A stretch of DNA of 64,000 nt from Pedobacter cryoconitis (GCF_003259615.1 NZ_QLLR01000010.1:85374-149373), one strand, 5' to 3'. Positions 35,711 to 45,594 are shown, counted from the first letter of the stretch. The notes: a model not told the origin generated them from the sequence alone. Numbers and translations are program-made.

Positions 35711-36547
35711 ATGTCGGTATTACTATTTACAATTATCGTTTTGGCTGGTGCTTTTTTAGCGGGACTGGTTGGTTCTTTAACAGGCTTAGGAGGTGGGGTG
35801 ATCATAATTCCTTTATTAACACTGGTTTTAGGGGTTGATATACACTATGCAATCGGAGCCTCTATTGTTTCAGTAATTGCCACATCTTCCGGTTCGGCAG
35901 CTGCTTATGTCAAAGAAGGGATTACCAATATCCGTATTGGGATGTTCCTGGAAATTGCAACGACAATCAGTGCGGTGATAGGGGCAGTAATCACGGTTTA
36001 TATCAACCCAAGTTATATTGCAGTGATCTTCGGTTGTATCCTTCTTTTCTCTGCAGCCATGATGGTACGTAAAAAGGTAGATCATTCGGATGACAAAACA
36101 ACAGGTGTACTGGCTAATTTCTTTAAGTTAAACGGAAGTTACCCTACGGCCGGTGGAACGGTTAAGTATGGCGTACATAATGTGGTAGGTGGCTTTGTGA
36201 TGATGTTTGTGGCCGGAATTATTTCCGGACTGCTTGGGATTGGCTCAGGAGCTTTAAAAGTAGTGGCGATGGATAATATTATGCGTTTGCCTTTTAAAGT
36301 GTCTACAACCACCAGTAATTTCATGATGGGCGTGACTGCTGCAGCGAGTGCAATCGTCTATTTGCACCGCGGGCAAATTGATCCGGGAATAGCCATGCCG
36401 GTTACTTTAGGCGTGTTAACAGGGGCTACAGTAGGCTCTAAATTACTGGTGAAGACAAATACTGACAAACTTAAAGTTATATTTGCCGTCGTAGTCACTT
36501 TCCTGGCGCTGCAAATGATTTATAACGGATTAGCGGGAAAACTGTAA
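35711..36547 (+). CDS. TauE/SafE family sulfite-type anion exporter
   Basis: A 278 aa inner-membrane protein with about eight hydrophobic segments. The N-terminal half has the family signature GLVGSLTGLGGGVIIIPLLTLVLGV and the second half the mirror motif GIISGLLGIGSGALKV. Such proteins move small organic or sulfur anions; substrate not predictable. An in-frame TTG 27 bases upstream is rejected because the promoter overlaps it. Stop overlaps the next start (TAATG), so it pairs with the DUF1634 gene as is common in other bacteria. Confidence 0.9.
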   Translation: MSVLLFTIIVLAGAFLAGLVGSLTGLGGGVIIIPLLTLVLGVDIHYAIGASIVSVIATSSGSAAAYVKEGITNIRIGMFLEIATTISAVIGAVITVYINPSYIAVIFGCILLFSAAMMVRKKVDHSDDKTTGVLANFFKLNGSYPTAGGTVKYGVHNVVGGFVMMFVAGIISGLLGIGSGALKVVAMDNIMRLPFKVSTTTSNFMMGVTAAASAIVYLHRGQIDPGIAMPVTLGVLTGATVGSKLLVKTNTDKLKVIFAVVVTFLALQMIYNGLAGKL

Positions 36548-36942
36548 TGAAGCAAAAAGGCAAACATTATTTCGCGGATAAGGATATACAAGTCATCCTG
36601 GGTACTTTGCTTAGGGTAGGGGTGATCGCTTCGATGGTGGTTGTTTTTATCGGAGGCGTAATTTATCTGAGCGGATATAGCCGCGAAATCATTGATTACA
36701 GCGTTTTTAATCCTTCGAAAACAAAATATTCTTCAATTCTGGCTATCTTTCAGGGCTTAAGTGTTTTAGAGGGAAAAGCCATCATACAATTCGGAACTTT
36801 ACTGCTGATTTTTACACCTGTTACACGCGTCGTTTTTTCGATTTTCGGGTTCCTGATTGAGCGCGATTATCTATATGTGCTGATCGGCTTGTTTGTATTG
36901 TGCGTAATTCTGATCAGTTTGAGTAACAAGCTGGTAGGATAA
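36547..36942 (+). CDS. DUF1634 membrane protein
   Basis: A 131 aa protein with three membrane helices (about 20-42, 83-103 and 107-127). Its DUF1634 pattern and one-base overlap with the TauE/SafE gene suggest a small accessory subunit of that transporter; the pair recurs in many genomes. Function otherwise unknown. Confidence 0.88.
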   Translation: MKQKGKHYFADKDIQVILGTLLRVGVIASMVVVFIGGVIYLSGYSREIIDYSVFNPSKTKYSSILAIFQGLSVLEGKAIIQFGTLLLIFTPVTRVVFSIFGFLIERDYLYVLIGLFVLCVILISLSNKLVG

Positions 36943-37017
36943 TTAATGGCTTAACTGCGTTTTATCCGATCTCTCCAAAAATAATAGCATTTAATTGCAA
37001 AATAAATTCGCTAACTA

Positions 37018-37048
37018 TTTGATCATTAAGATTTATTTCTTATTTTTG
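37018..37048 (+). promoter_or_regulatory. Promoter of the rplC-rplQ block
   Basis: TTTG at 37018-37021, exactly 19 bases, then TATTTTTG at 37041-37048. Perfect consensus spacing. Transcription would start in CCCTCCCTTAATAGGGGAG, a hairpin that resembles the rpsL leader. A further hairpin CGAAGC/GCTTCG (37083-37100) follows. Confidence 0.82.
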
Positions 37049-37125
37049 CCCTCCCTTAATAGGGGAGTGTATCCACCTTGAACGAAGCCCTACTGCTTCG
37101 ATGGGTGTTAAATTTAAAAAAGAAA

Positions 37126-37743
37126 ATGTCAGGTATTATTGGAAAAAAAGTAGGAATGACCAGCATTTTCGACGCCGATGGAAAAAACATTCCATGTACG
37201 GTGATCGAAGCTGGGCCTTGTGTAGTTACACAGGTTAAGACCGCAGAGAAAGACGGTTACGTTTCAGTTCAGTTAGGCTTCGATGAAGCTAAAGAAAAGA
37301 ACACCACCAAGCCTTTAAAAGGCCATTTTGCGAAAGCAAGCACAACTCCAAAACGCAAGTTGGTAGAATTTGAACCGTTTGAAGAATCGTTGAATTTAGG
37401 CGATACTGTTACGGTTAACATTTTTGCTGAAGGCGATTTTGTTGATGTAGTTGGTACTTCAAAAGGTAAAGGTTTTCAAGGTGTTGTGAAACGCCATGGA
37501 TTTGCGGGTGTGGGTGGACAAACTCACGGTCAGCATAACAGAATGCGTGCGCCAGGTTCATTGGGTGCGGCTTCGTATCCAGCACGTGTATTTAAAGGTA
37601 TGCGTATGGCAGGTAGAATGGGTGGAGATAGAGTGAAGGTTCAGAACTTACAGGTTTTGAAAGTTTATGCAGATCAAAATCTTGTTGTAGTTAGTGGTTC
37701 CATTCCAGGAGCTAAAGGTTCTTACGTAATCTTAGACAAGTAA
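37126..37743 (+). CDS. rplC: 50S ribosomal protein L3
   Basis: Early-assembly protein near the peptidyl transferase centre; 205 aa. N-terminus [15 protein letters not shown], then [20 protein letters not shown] and the TLS-like [29 protein letters not shown] extension that reaches into the rRNA. An in-frame TTG further upstream lies in the leader hairpin and is not used. First gene of a 29-gene ribosomal run. Confidence 0.98.
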   Translation: MSGIIGKKVGMTSIFDADGKNIPCTVIEAGPCVVTQVKTAEKDGYVSVQLGFDEAKEKNTTKPLKGHFAKASTTPKRKLVEFEPFEESLNLGDTVTVNIFAEGDFVDVVGTSKGKGFQGVVKRHGFAGVGGQTHGQHNRMRAPGSLGAASYPARVFKGMRMAGRMGGDRVKVQNLQVLKVYADQNLVVVSGSIPGAKGSYVILDK

Positions 37744-37747
37744 GCAG

Positions 37748-38377
37748 ATGGAATTAAATGTAGTAAACATTTCAGGAAAAGAGACAGGTGCCAAGGTGCA
37801 ACTTCCTGAGTCGGTATTTGGTGTAACACCTAGCGATCATGCAATTTATTTAGATGTTAAACAGTATTTGGCTAATCAACGTCAGGGTACTCACAAGTCT
37901 AAACAACGTAATGAAATCGCTGGTTCAACACGTAAATTGTATAAACAAAAAGGAACTGGTGGCGCTCGTGCGGGTAGTATCAAATCTCCATTGTTTAATG
38001 GTGGTGGTCGTGTATTCGGTCCTCAACCACGCGATTACAGTTTTAAACTGAACAAAAAATTAAAATCACTGGCACGTAAATCTGCGTTGTCATACAAAGC
38101 TCAGGATTCAAACATCCTTGTTTTAGAAGATTTTACTTTTGATTCAATCAAAACTAAAAATTACATCGCTTTAGTTAATGCGTTAAGCTTAACTGGTGAG
38201 AAAACTTTGTTGGTTTTACCTGTTCAGGATAACAATATTTATTTATCAAGCAGAAACATCCAGAAAGTAAAAGTAATTACTGTTGATCAGATCAATACAT
38301 ATGATGTATTAAACTGTGGTAAACTTTTATTAACTGCAAACACTGTTAAAACATTGGAGGAGGCATTTGCCAAGTAA
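37748..38377 (+). CDS. rplD: 50S ribosomal protein L4
   Basis: Exit-tunnel protein; 209 aa. The tunnel loop NEIAGSTRKLYKQKGTGGARAGSIKSPLFNGGGRVFGPQPRDYS is intact. In E. coli it represses the S10 operon. Starts 4 bases after rplC. Its end overlaps the region with a G-rich segment 20 bases ahead of rplW. Confidence 0.98.
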   Translation: MELNVVNISGKETGAKVQLPESVFGVTPSDHAIYLDVKQYLANQRQGTHKSKQRNEIAGSTRKLYKQKGTGGARAGSIKSPLFNGGGRVFGPQPRDYSFKLNKKLKSLARKSALSYKAQDSNILVLEDFTFDSIKTKNYIALVNALSLTGEKTLLVLPVQDNNIYLSSRNIQKVKVITVDQINTYDVLNCGKLLLTANTVKTLEEAFAK

Positions 38378-38378
38378 T

Positions 38379-38669
38379 ATGGAATTTTTAAAAAAACCAA
38401 TACTAACCGAAAAAGCGTCTGCACTTACAGAAAAGTCAAGCCGTTTTACTTTCCAGGTTGAACACAAAGCAAACAAATTGCAAATTAAACAAGCTATCGA
38501 AAAAATGTATGGTGTTAACATCCTTGCAATCAATACTATGATTGTAAACGGAAAGTTAAAATCAAGAAATACAAAAGGTGGTTTAGTTACGGGTCGTAGC
38601 CCGAAATACAAAAAAGCGATTGTTACTCTGGCAGCAGGCGAAACAATTGATTATTACGCGAACATTTAA
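38379..38669 (+). CDS. rplW: 50S ribosomal protein L23
   Basis: Exit-site protein that docks SRP and trigger factor; 96 aa. [27 protein letters not shown] and [17 protein letters not shown] are typical. An in-frame TTG 12 bases upstream is not used. Starts 1 base after the rplD stop. Confidence 0.97.
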   Translation: MEFLKKPILTEKASALTEKSSRFTFQVEHKANKLQIKQAIEKMYGVNILAINTMIVNGKLKSRNTKGGLVTGRSPKYKKAIVTLAAGETIDYYANI

Positions 38670-38692
38670 TAAGAATTGAATATTTTATAACT

Positions 38693-39517
38693 ATGGGCTT
38701 AAGAAAATTTAAACCAGTCACTCCGGGTACCCGCTTTAGAGTTGGGGCCAGTTTTTCGGAGATTACAGCAACCAAGCCCGAAAAATCATTGGTTGTTTCT
38801 TCTAAGAAATCGGGAGGACGTAACAATACAGGAAAGATGACTATGCGCTACATGGGTGGTGGTCACAAAAAATCTTACCGTTTAATTGATTTTAAACGTG
38901 ATAAGTTTGATATTCCTGCAACAGTTGCTACTGTTGAATACGATCCAAACCGTACTGCACGTATCGCATTATTACATTATGCTGATGGTGAGAAGCGTTA
39001 CATTATTTCACCAGAAGGCTTACAAGTTGGGCAAAAAGTATTATCAGGTGATACAGCGACTCCAGAAGTTGGAAACGCTTTAAAATTATCAAATATCCCT
39101 TTGGGATCAATTGTACACAACGTGGAGATTCATCCGGGTCGTGGTGCTCAATTGGCTCGTAGTGCTGGTGCTTATGCACAATTAGCTGCGCGTGATGGTA
39201 AATATGCTACATTAAAAATGCCATCAGGTGAGACAAGATTAATCTTGACTACTTGTTTAGCAACTATCGGATCTGTTTCAAATTCAGATCACGCTAATGA
39301 AGTATTAGGTAAAGCAGGTCGTAAACGTTGGTTAGGACGTCGTCCTAGAACACGTCCGGTTGCGATGAACCCTGTCGATCACCCAATGGGTGGTGGTGAA
39401 GGTCGTTCATCAGGTGGTCAGCCAAGATCAAGGAATGGTATGTATTCTAAAGGCTTCAAGACCCGTCAACTTAAAAAATACTCAAATCGTTTCATCATAG
39501 AGAAAAGGAAGAAATAA
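38693..39517 (+). CDS. rplB: 50S ribosomal protein L2
   Basis: Large primary rRNA-binding protein by the peptidyl transferase centre; 274 aa. Shows [23 protein letters not shown] and the highly conserved [17 protein letters not shown] near residue 225 (with the functionally important His). The stop overlaps the rpsS start by one base. Confidence 0.98.
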   Translation: MGLRKFKPVTPGTRFRVGASFSEITATKPEKSLVVSSKKSGGRNNTGKMTMRYMGGGHKKSYRLIDFKRDKFDIPATVATVEYDPNRTARIALLHYADGEKRYIISPEGLQVGQKVLSGDTATPEVGNALKLSNIPLGSIVHNVEIHPGRGAQLARSAGAYAQLAARDGKYATLKMPSGETRLILTTCLATIGSVSNSDHANEVLGKAGRKRWLGRRPRTRPVAMNPVDHPMGGGEGRSSGGQPRSRNGMYSKGFKTRQLKKYSNRFIIEKRKK

Positions 39518-39783
39518 TGGCTCGTTCGATTAAAAAAGGACCTTATATTGACCATAACGTAGAGAAGAAAGTAGTATCTATGAATGATTCAGGCAAAAAG
39601 TCTGTCATTAAAACTTGGTCACGCAGATCAATGATCTCACCAGATTTTGTGGGTCATACATTTGCAGTGCATAACGGTAATAAATTTATACCGGTATACG
39701 TAACAGAAAACATGGTTGGTCACAAGCTGGGAGAGTTTGCTCCAACCAGAACATTTAGGGGTCACTCTGAAAAGAAAAAATAA
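39517..39783 (+). CDS. rpsS: 30S ribosomal protein S19
   Basis: Small-subunit head protein; 88 aa. [38 protein letters not shown] and [17 protein letters not shown] are all as expected. Overlaps rplB by one base. Confidence 0.98.
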   Translation: MARSIKKGPYIDHNVEKKVVSMNDSGKKSVIKTWSRRSMISPDFVGHTFAVHNGNKFIPVYVTENMVGHKLGEFAPTRTFRGHSEKKK

Positions 39784-39790
39784 TTAAGAG

Positions 39791-40153
39791 ATGGAAGCAG
39801 TAGCGAAATTAAACAATTGTCCAACCTCACCACGTAAGATGCGTTTGGTTGTAGATCTTATCAGAGGTGAGCGTGTTGAGAAAGCATTACATATTTTAAA
39901 ATTTACCAATAAAGAAGCGGCAATAAGAGTTGAAAAACTTTTGTTATCAGCAATCAAAAACTGGGAAACTAAAAATGAAGGTTCTCGCCCTGAAGAAAAC
40001 CAATTATACGTGAAAACGATAATGGTTGGTGGCGGCCGTCAGTTGAAAAGACTGAGACCAGCACCTCAAGGTCGTGGTTACAGAATACGTAAGCGTTCTA
40101 ACCATGTAACTTTGATAGTAGATAGTAAAAACGTTGAAACTCAAACTAATTAG
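39791..40153 (+). CDS. rplV: 50S ribosomal protein L22
   Basis: Exit-tunnel protein; 120 aa. [21 protein letters not shown] and the tip hairpin [24 protein letters not shown] are intact, including the loop tied to macrolide resistance. Starts 7 bases after rpsS. Confidence 0.98.
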   Translation: MEAVAKLNNCPTSPRKMRLVVDLIRGERVEKALHILKFTNKEAAIRVEKLLLSAIKNWETKNEGSRPEENQLYVKTIMVGGGRQLKRLRPAPQGRGYRIRKRSNHVTLIVDSKNVETQTN

Positions 40154-40158
40154 TAGAA

Positions 40159-41019
40159 ATGGGACAAAAAGCACATCCAATAGGAAACAGGTTAGGAATC
40201 ATCAGAGGTTGGGATTCTAACTGGTTCGGTGGCAACAACTATGCTGACAAATTAGTTGAGGACGAAAAAATAAGAAAATATCTTTCTGTGCGTATCGCAA
40301 AAGGAGGAGTAGCAAAAGTAGTTATCGAACGTACGTTAAAACGTATCACTGTAACTATCCACACTGCCCGTCCAGGTATCGTGATCGGTAAAGCAGGAGC
40401 TGAGGTTGATAAGATCAAAGAAGAGTTAAAGAAATTGACTAAAAAGGAAATTCAAATTAACATTTTTGAGATCAAACGTCCTGAGCTTGATGCACAACTG
40501 GTAGCAGAAGGTGTAGCAAAACAATTAGAGGCAAGAATCTCTTTCCGTAGAGCCATGAAGTCAACTATCGCATCAACAATGCGTATGGGTGCTGAAGGTA
40601 TCAAAATAATGACTTCAGGTCGTTTAGGCGGAGCAGAGATGGCTCGTAACGAGCAGTATAAAGAAGGAAGAATTCCTTTGCATACTTTCCGTGCTGATAT
40701 TGACTACGCATTAGCTGAGGCATTAACTACTTATGGTAAGATTGGTGTTAAAGTATGGATCTGTAAAGGAGAAGTTTATGGTAAACGTGATCTTTCTCCA
40801 AACATTGGTGCAGTAAGTAACGCTCCTGGTAAAGGTGGCAGACCTGAAGGTGCTTTTGGTGCAGGTGGCAGAGACAGAGATAACCGTGGCGGTGGTGACA
40901 GAAGAAACGACAACAAAGGTGGTCGTGGAAGAGGTCCGGGTCAGGGTGGTCCGGGTCAAGGCGGTCCAGGTAGAGATAATAGAGGCGGAAACACTCCTAA
41001 CAGAGGTCCTCGCAAATAA
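40159..41019 (+). CDS. rpsC: 30S ribosomal protein S3 with a long Gly/Arg-rich tail
   Basis: mRNA-entry protein; 286 aa, about 50-65 more than the usual 210-235. The KH domain motif [14 protein letters not shown] and the C-domain [28 protein letters not shown] are normal. From about residue 218 follows a low-complexity tail of G, R, D, N and P with several RGG/GRG and GQGGPG repeats; the DNA repeats a GGTCCGGGTCA-type unit there. Tails like this bind RNA in other proteins. I consider this a real extension since the frame stays open and the next gene starts soon after. Confidence 0.96.
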   Translation: MGQKAHPIGNRLGIIRGWDSNWFGGNNYADKLVEDEKIRKYLSVRIAKGGVAKVVIERTLKRITVTIHTARPGIVIGKAGAEVDKIKEELKKLTKKEIQINIFEIKRPELDAQLVAEGVAKQLEARISFRRAMKSTIASTMRMGAEGIKIMTSGRLGGAEMARNEQYKEGRIPLHTFRADIDYALAEALTTYGKIGVKVWICKGEVYGKRDLSPNIGAVSNAPGKGGRPEGAFGAGGRDRDNRGGGDRRNDNKGGRGRGPGQGGPGQGGPGRDNRGGNTPNRGPRK

Positions 41020-41057
41020 TTAGTTAACAGATCGTTTTACGATAATATTAAGATAAA

Positions 41058-41480
41058 ATGTTACAGCCAAAAAGAACGAAGTTCAGAAAGATGCAAAAGG
41101 GCAGAATGAAGGGTTTAGCTACACGTGGAGCTGAATTATCATTCGGGTCTTTCGGGATTAAATCTTTAGAGGCGACCTGGATAACAAGTCGTCAGATAGA
41201 GGCAGCCCGTATTGCGGTAACTCGTTTCATGAAACGTGAAGGCCAAGTGTGGATTAGAATTTTCCCGGACAAACCGGTTACTAAGAAACCAGCTGAAGTA
41301 CGTATGGGTAAAGGTAAAGGTGCTCCAGAGTACTGGGTAGCTGTTGTTAGACCAGGACGCATCATTTTTGAAGCGGAAGGTGTATCGTTAGAAGTTGCTA
41401 AAGAAGCAATGAGATTAGCTGCTCAAAAATTACCTATCCAAACAAAGTTTGTAGTACGTAGAGATTACGTAGAAGCATAA
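41058..41480 (+). CDS. rplP: 50S ribosomal protein L16
   Basis: Protein at the A-site side of the 50S; 140 aa. [24 protein letters not shown] and the RGxPE-like [25 protein letters not shown] (with the conserved arginine loop) are normal. Confidence 0.98.
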   Translation: MLQPKRTKFRKMQKGRMKGLATRGAELSFGSFGIKSLEATWITSRQIEAARIAVTRFMKREGQVWIRIFPDKPVTKKPAEVRMGKGKGAPEYWVAVVRPGRIIFEAEGVSLEVAKEAMRLAAQKLPIQTKFVVRRDYVEA

Positions 41481-41485
41481 AAAGA

Positions 41486-41539
41486 GTTTTGGGGTCAATG
41501 TTGTAAGTAACTTGTTTTTATAACCGCTAGACCCAGAAC
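41486..41539 (+). other. Long-range hairpin in the rplP-rpmC spacer
   Basis: GTTTTGGGGTC (41486-41496) pairs with GACCCAGAAC (41530-41539), ten pairs with one bulged G, closing over an AT-rich inner part that contains a small palindrome TAAGTAACTT. No T tract. Possibly a regulatory or RNase site. Confidence 0.4.
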
Positions 41540-41554
41540 ATAAAAATTAATAAA

Positions 41555-41764
41555 ATGAAGAACTCAGAAATCACAGGGCTTTCAAAAGAAGAACTAGTAG
41601 TCAGGATTGCAGAAGAAAAAGAAAACTTAGTTAAGTTAAAATTTGCACATACAATTTCGGCTATAGAGAATCCTACCCGTATCACTAAGGTAAGAAAAGA
41701 CATCGCCCGATTAAATACTGAAATGACTAAGCGTAATGCTGAGTCAGCTAGTGAAACTAAATAA
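41555..41764 (+). CDS. rpmC: 50S ribosomal protein L29
   Basis: Small helical exit-site protein; 69 aa. [25 protein letters not shown] and [19 protein letters not shown] fit the family. It is 74 bases after rplP, the first larger spacer of the run. Confidence 0.96.
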   Translation: MKNSEITGLSKEELVVRIAEEKENLVKLKFAHTISAIENPTRITKVRKDIARLNTEMTKRNAESASETK

Positions 41765-41777
41765 CTTTAGAGTCGAA

Positions 41778-42032
41778 ATGGAAAGACAATTAAGAAAAAC
41801 AAGAACCGGGTTGGTGGTAAGCAACAAAATGGATAAATCTGTTGTTGTAGCGGTAGAACGTAAAGTGAAACACCCGATCTATGGTAAGTTTGTTAAGAAA
41901 ACTACCAAATTTATGGCTCATGACGAGAAAAACGATTGTGGTATTGGTGATACAGTACTTATCATGGAGACTCGTCCGCTGAGTAAAAACAAGAACTGGA
42001 GATTAGTGGAAATTTTAGAGAGGGCTAAATAA
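41778..42032 (+). CDS. rpsQ: 30S ribosomal protein S17
   Basis: Primary 16S-binding protein; 84 aa. Begins [21 protein letters not shown]; includes [39 protein letters not shown]. In-frame ATG 42 bases upstream overlaps rpmC and adds residues foreign to the family, so the later ATG is chosen. Confidence 0.97.
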   Translation: MERQLRKTRTGLVVSNKMDKSVVVAVERKVKHPIYGKFVKKTTKFMAHDEKNDCGIGDTVLIMETRPLSKNKNWRLVEILERAK

Positions 42033-42033
42033 C

Positions 42034-42402
42034 ATGGTACAACAGGAATCAAGATTAAACGTAGCCGACAATAGCGGCGCAAAACAAGTATTGGTTATCC
42101 GTGTACTTGGTGGAACCGGAAAGAGATACGCTTCTATTGGTGACAAAATCGTTGTTACCGTTAAAAGTGCATTGCCTTCAGGTAACATTAAAAAAGGAAC
42201 CGTTTCTAAAGCAGTTGTTGTAAGAACAAAGAAAGAGATCAGACGTAAAGATGGTTCTTACATCCGTTTCGACGATAATGCAGCAGTCTTATTAAATGCA
42301 CAAGATGAGCCGCGTGGAACACGTATTTTTGGCCCGGTAGCGAGAGAACTGCGTGAGAAACAATTCATGAAGATTGTATCATTAGCACCGGAGGTATTAT
42401 AA
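42034..42402 (+). CDS. rplN: 50S ribosomal protein L14
   Basis: Intersubunit-bridge protein; 122 aa. [27 protein letters not shown] and [35 protein letters not shown] are normal. Starts 1 base after rpsQ. Confidence 0.98.
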   Translation: MVQQESRLNVADNSGAKQVLVIRVLGGTGKRYASIGDKIVVTVKSALPSGNIKKGTVSKAVVVRTKKEIRRKDGSYIRFDDNAAVLLNAQDEPRGTRIFGPVARELREKQFMKIVSLAPEVL

Positions 42403-42403
42403 A

Positions 42404-42745
42404 ATGAAAAATAAAGTAACTGTTCAACCAAAAATTAAAATCCGTAAAGGAGATTTAGTAAAGGTTATCGCTGGTGATTCAAGAGGCCAGGAAGGTAAAG
42501 TGCTTTCAGTATTAATTACTAAAAGCAGGATACTGATAGAAGGTGTTAACCTTGTATCTAAACATACAAAACCAAATGCTGCTAATCCTAACGGAGGTAT
42601 CATTAAAAAAGAGGCTGCTCTTCATATTTCTAACGTTGCGTTAATTGATCCTAAATCAGGAAAAACTACGCGTGTTGGCAGAAAGCTTAACGCTGCTGGG
42701 AAATTAGTTAGGGTATCTAAAAAATCAGGAGAGGAGATCAAATAA
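42404..42745 (+). CDS. rplX: 50S ribosomal protein L24
   Basis: Assembly initiator of the 50S; 113 aa. KOW motif region [24 protein letters not shown] and [12 protein letters not shown]. Starts 1 base after rplN and overlaps rplE by one base. Confidence 0.97.
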   Translation: MKNKVTVQPKIKIRKGDLVKVIAGDSRGQEGKVLSVLITKSRILIEGVNLVSKHTKPNAANPNGGIIKKEAALHISNVALIDPKSGKTTRVGRKLNAAGKLVRVSKKSGEEIK

Positions 42746-43317
42746 TGACTTACATACCAAGATTAAAAACTAAATACAAAGAGGAAATTGTAACTGCTCT
42801 TAAAGAGAAGTTCAATTACAAAAGCGTAATGCAAGTTCCTAAGTTAGAGAAGATAGCTGTCAACCAAGGTGTTGGTCGTTTCTCTGTAACTGACAAAAAG
42901 ATTATGGACAGTTCTATTTTAGAAATGAGCACAATCACAGGTCAGCAAGCAGTTGGAGCGAAATCTAAAAAAGATATCTCAAACTTTAAATTACGTAAAG
43001 GTATGCCAGTAGGTGTACGTGTAACTTTACGTGACAATAACATGTTTGAGTTTTTAGATCGTTTAATTTCCGTAGCTTTACCACGTATCCGTGATTTCAA
43101 AGGTATCAATGATAAAGGATTTGATGGAAAAGGTAATTACACATTAGGTATTACTGAACAAATCATCTTCCCTGAGATCAACATCGACAAAATCTCTAAG
43201 ATTTTAGGTATGGATATTACCTTTGTAACTTCAGCAACAACTGATGTTGAAGCATTGGAACTTTTAAAGCAATTTGGATTACCGTTTAAAAACCAAACCC
43301 TTAATACAGATCAATAA
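42745..43317 (+). CDS. rplE: 50S ribosomal protein L5
   Basis: 5S rRNA-binding protein; 190 aa. [48 protein letters not shown] and [21 protein letters not shown] are family typical. Stop overlaps the rpsN start. Confidence 0.98.
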   Translation: MTYIPRLKTKYKEEIVTALKEKFNYKSVMQVPKLEKIAVNQGVGRFSVTDKKIMDSSILEMSTITGQQAVGAKSKKDISNFKLRKGMPVGVRVTLRDNNMFEFLDRLISVALPRIRDFKGINDKGFDGKGNYTLGITEQIIFPEINIDKISKILGMDITFVTSATTDVEALELLKQFGLPFKNQTLNTDQ

Positions 43318-43586
43318 TGGCAAAAGAAGGTGTAAAAGCTCGCGAAATTAAGCGCCAGAGATTGGTAGCTAAGTATGCTGACAAACGTGCAGAATTAAAA
43401 GCTGCAGGTGATTTCGAAGGATTAGATAAGTTACCAAAAAACTCATCACCAGTACGTTTACACAACCGTTGTAAATTAACTGGCCGTCCACGTGGTTACA
43501 TGCGTACTTTCGGTATATCAAGGGTTACATTCCGTGATATGGCATTAGCAGGAAAAATTCCTGGAGTTACCAAAGCAAGCTGGTAA
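43317..43586 (+). CDS. rpsN: 30S ribosomal protein S14
   Basis: Head protein; 89 aa, the zinc-free form without the CxxC pairs of the short zinc type. It keeps the end [26 protein letters not shown]. Followed by a 134-base structured spacer. Confidence 0.97.
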   Translation: MAKEGVKAREIKRQRLVAKYADKRAELKAAGDFEGLDKLPKNSSPVRLHNRCKLTGRPRGYMRTFGISRVTFRDMALAGKIPGVTKASW

Positions 43587-43595
43587 AATCGTTTT

Positions 43596-43637
43596 ACGTT
43601 AGAGAGTTTTACGCATCATGCGTTTAACTTCTAACGT
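43596..43637 (+). promoter_or_regulatory. Strong hairpin in the rpsN-rpsH spacer
   Basis: ACGTTAGAGAGTTTTACGCA pairs with TGCGTTTAACTTCTAACGT around a TCA loop, about 17 pairs with small internal mismatches. A second hairpin TCCGAA/TTCGGA follows at 43677-43691 inside GGT...ACC (43671-43700). No T tract. Placed just ahead of rpsH, whose product S8 controls this operon in E. coli by binding mRNA. Confidence 0.5.
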
Positions 43638-43720
43638 TATACGTTTAAATAGAAAAATTAACCGATGGAAGGTCGCTCCGAATAGTTCGGAAAGGAAACC
43701 ACTATCACAAATCAACAAAG

Positions 43721-44119
43721 ATGAATACAGATCCAATAGCAGATTATCTTACAAGAGTAAGAAATGCCATTAAGGCAAATCACAGAATTGTAGAAATTCC
43801 TGCATCAAATCTTAAAAAGGAAATTACTAAAGTACTTTTTGACAAAGGTTACATTGCCAACTACAAGTTTGAGGACACAACAGTTCAGGGAACGATTAAA
43901 ATCGCCTTGAAATACAATCCTATAACTAAAATCCCTGCTATCCGCACATTAATGCGTATCAGCAAGCCAGGTTTAAGGCAGTATGCAGGCGTTGATAATA
44001 TGCCAAGAGTATTGAACGGTTTAGGTATCGCTATCTTGTCTACTTCTAAAGGAGTTATGACAGATAAAGAAGCGGCCAGACTAAACATTGGTGGCGAAGT
44101 TTTGTGTCACGTTTATTAA
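43721..44119 (+). CDS. rpsH: 30S ribosomal protein S8
   Basis: Central-domain 16S-binding protein; 132 aa. DPIADYLTRVRNAIKANHRIVEIPASNLK, TLMRISKPGLRQYAG and LGIAILSTSKGVMTDKEAARLNIGGEVLCHVY are normal, including the Ser-Thr-Ser loop that contacts rRNA. In E. coli S8 also represses the spc operon. Confidence 0.98.
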   Translation: MNTDPIADYLTRVRNAIKANHRIVEIPASNLKKEITKVLFDKGYIANYKFEDTTVQGTIKIALKYNPITKIPAIRTLMRISKPGLRQYAGVDNMPRVLNGLGIAILSTSKGVMTDKEAARLNIGGEVLCHVY

Positions 44120-44122
44120 TTA

Positions 44123-44128
44123 AAGGAG
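44123..44128 (+). promoter_or_regulatory. Strong Shine-Dalgarno site of rplF
   Basis: AAAGGAGG at 44121-44128 with 9 bases to the ATG. Second clear SD of the window besides that of rpsG. Confidence 0.72.
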
Positions 44129-44137
44129 GATAGCAAA

Positions 44138-44695
44138 ATGTCAAGAATAGGAAAAGCCCCAATTAGTGTACCTGCTGGAGTAACAATTACAGTTGATAAA
44201 GACAATTTAGTAACTGTAAAAGGCCCAAAAGGTGAATTAACACAAGCAGTTGATGTAGACATCACTGTTTCTCAGGAAGACGGTGTAGTTACTGTAACTC
44301 GCCCGACTGAACAAAAAAGACACAAAGCATTGCATGGTTTATACCGTTCATTGTTAAACAATATGGTTATTGGTGTAACAGAAGGTTACAAAATCTCTCA
44401 GGAATTAGTTGGTGTGGGTTACCGCGCAACTAACACAGGTAATACACTTGATCTTGTTTTAGGTTTCTCTCACCATTATGTATTCCAATTACCGGAAGAG
44501 ATTAAAGTTACTACGACTTCAGAAAAAGGTCAGACTCCTAAAATTATTTTAGAAAGTATTGACAAACAACTGATCGGTCAAGTAGCAGCGAAAATACGCT
44601 CGTTACGTGCACCAGAGCCATATAAAGGTAAAGGTATCAAGTTTGTAGGCGAAGTGTTAAGAAGAAAAGCAGGTAAATCAGCTTCTAAAAAATAA
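44138..44695 (+). CDS. rplF: 50S ribosomal protein L6
   Basis: Large-subunit protein near the factor-binding site; 185 aa. [50 protein letters not shown] and [24 protein letters not shown] are normal. Carries a strong SD. Confidence 0.98.
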   Translation: MSRIGKAPISVPAGVTITVDKDNLVTVKGPKGELTQAVDVDITVSQEDGVVTVTRPTEQKRHKALHGLYRSLLNNMVIGVTEGYKISQELVGVGYRATNTGNTLDLVLGFSHHYVFQLPEEIKVTTTSEKGQTPKIILESIDKQLIGQVAAKIRSLRAPEPYKGKGIKFVGEVLRRKAGKSASKK

Positions 44696-44700
44696 TCATC

Positions 44701-45054
44701 ATGGCAGGGAAAAAATTATCTCGTAGAGATCGTATAAAAAAAGGAATCAGAAAAAGACTTACCGGTTCTGAAAGCCGTCCACGTTTATCAGTTTATAGAA
44801 GCAATAAAGGAATTTATGCTCAAATCATTAACGACGTAACTGGAAGCACAATCGTATCAGCATCATCATTATCTAAGGATTTTTCTAGTAATGGTAACAA
44901 ATCAGAGCAATCTGTAGCTGTAGGTAAATTAGTAGCTGAAAAAGCAATCGCAGCTGGCATTAAAGAAGTTGTTTTCGACAGAAATGGCTATTTATACCAT
45001 GGTCGCGTAAAATCGTTGGCAGAAGGTGCCCGTGAAGCTGGTTTAGTATTTTAA
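44701..45054 (+). CDS. rplR: 50S ribosomal protein L18
   Basis: 5S rRNA-binding protein; 117 aa. [38 protein letters not shown] and [26 protein letters not shown] fit the family. Starts 5 bases after rplF. Confidence 0.98.
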   Translation: MAGKKLSRRDRIKKGIRKRLTGSESRPRLSVYRSNKGIYAQIINDVTGSTIVSASSLSKDFSSNGNKSEQSVAVGKLVAEKAIAAGIKEVVFDRNGYLYHGRVKSLAEGAREAGLVF

Positions 45055-45071
45055 TCTGAAAATAGATAAGA

Positions 45072-45590
45072 ATGTCAACTATCAATATAAAAAGAGTTAA
45101 GACTAGCGAGGTCGAATTAAAAGACCGTTTAGTTAGTATACAACGTGTTGCCAAAGTAACCAAAGGTGGACGTACTTTCAGTTTCTCAGCTATCGTAGTT
45201 GTTGGAGATGAAAACGGAATCGTAGGTTATGGTTTAGGTAAAGCAAAAGAGGTAACTGAAGCAATTGCTAAAGGTATCGATGATGCTAAAAAGAACTTGG
45301 TAAAAGTTCCTTTATTAAACGGTACTGTTCCTCACGAACAAATCGGTAAATTCTCAGGTGGTTTTGTATTAATCAAACCAGCAGCAGTAGGTACAGGTGT
45401 TATCGCGGGTGGTGCAATGCGTGCTGTTTTAGAGAGTGCTGGTGTACACAACGTATTAGCAAAATCAAAAGGTTCATCAAATCCTCACAACGTGGTAAAA
45501 GCAACAGTAGATGCTTTAACAAAAATGCGTGATGCTTATACCATCGCTCAGCAACGTGGTGTTGATTTAAACAAAGTTTTTAACGGATAA
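45072..45590 (+). CDS. rpsE: 30S ribosomal protein S5
   Basis: Accuracy protein of the small subunit; 172 aa. [36 protein letters not shown] and [30 protein letters not shown] segment are present. Starts 17 bases after rplR. Confidence 0.98.
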   Translation: MSTINIKRVKTSEVELKDRLVSIQRVAKVTKGGRTFSFSAIVVVGDENGIVGYGLGKAKEVTEAIAKGIDDAKKNLVKVPLLNGTVPHEQIGKFSGGFVLIKPAAVGTGVIAGGAMRAVLESAGVHNVLAKSKGSSNPHNVVKATVDALTKMRDAYTIAQQRGVDLNKVFNG

Positions 45591-45594
45591 GAAC

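Noticed and set aside
37078..37125. Upstream TTG start for rplC
   Set aside because: It adds 16 residues foreign to L3 and overlaps the leader hairpin CGAAGC/GCTTCG.
40930..40990. Short tandem GGTCCGGGTCA-type repeats
   Set aside because: They are codon-level repeats of the Gly/Pro/Gln tail of S3, not a CRISPR or separate repeat element. No CRISPR array was seen anywhere in the window.
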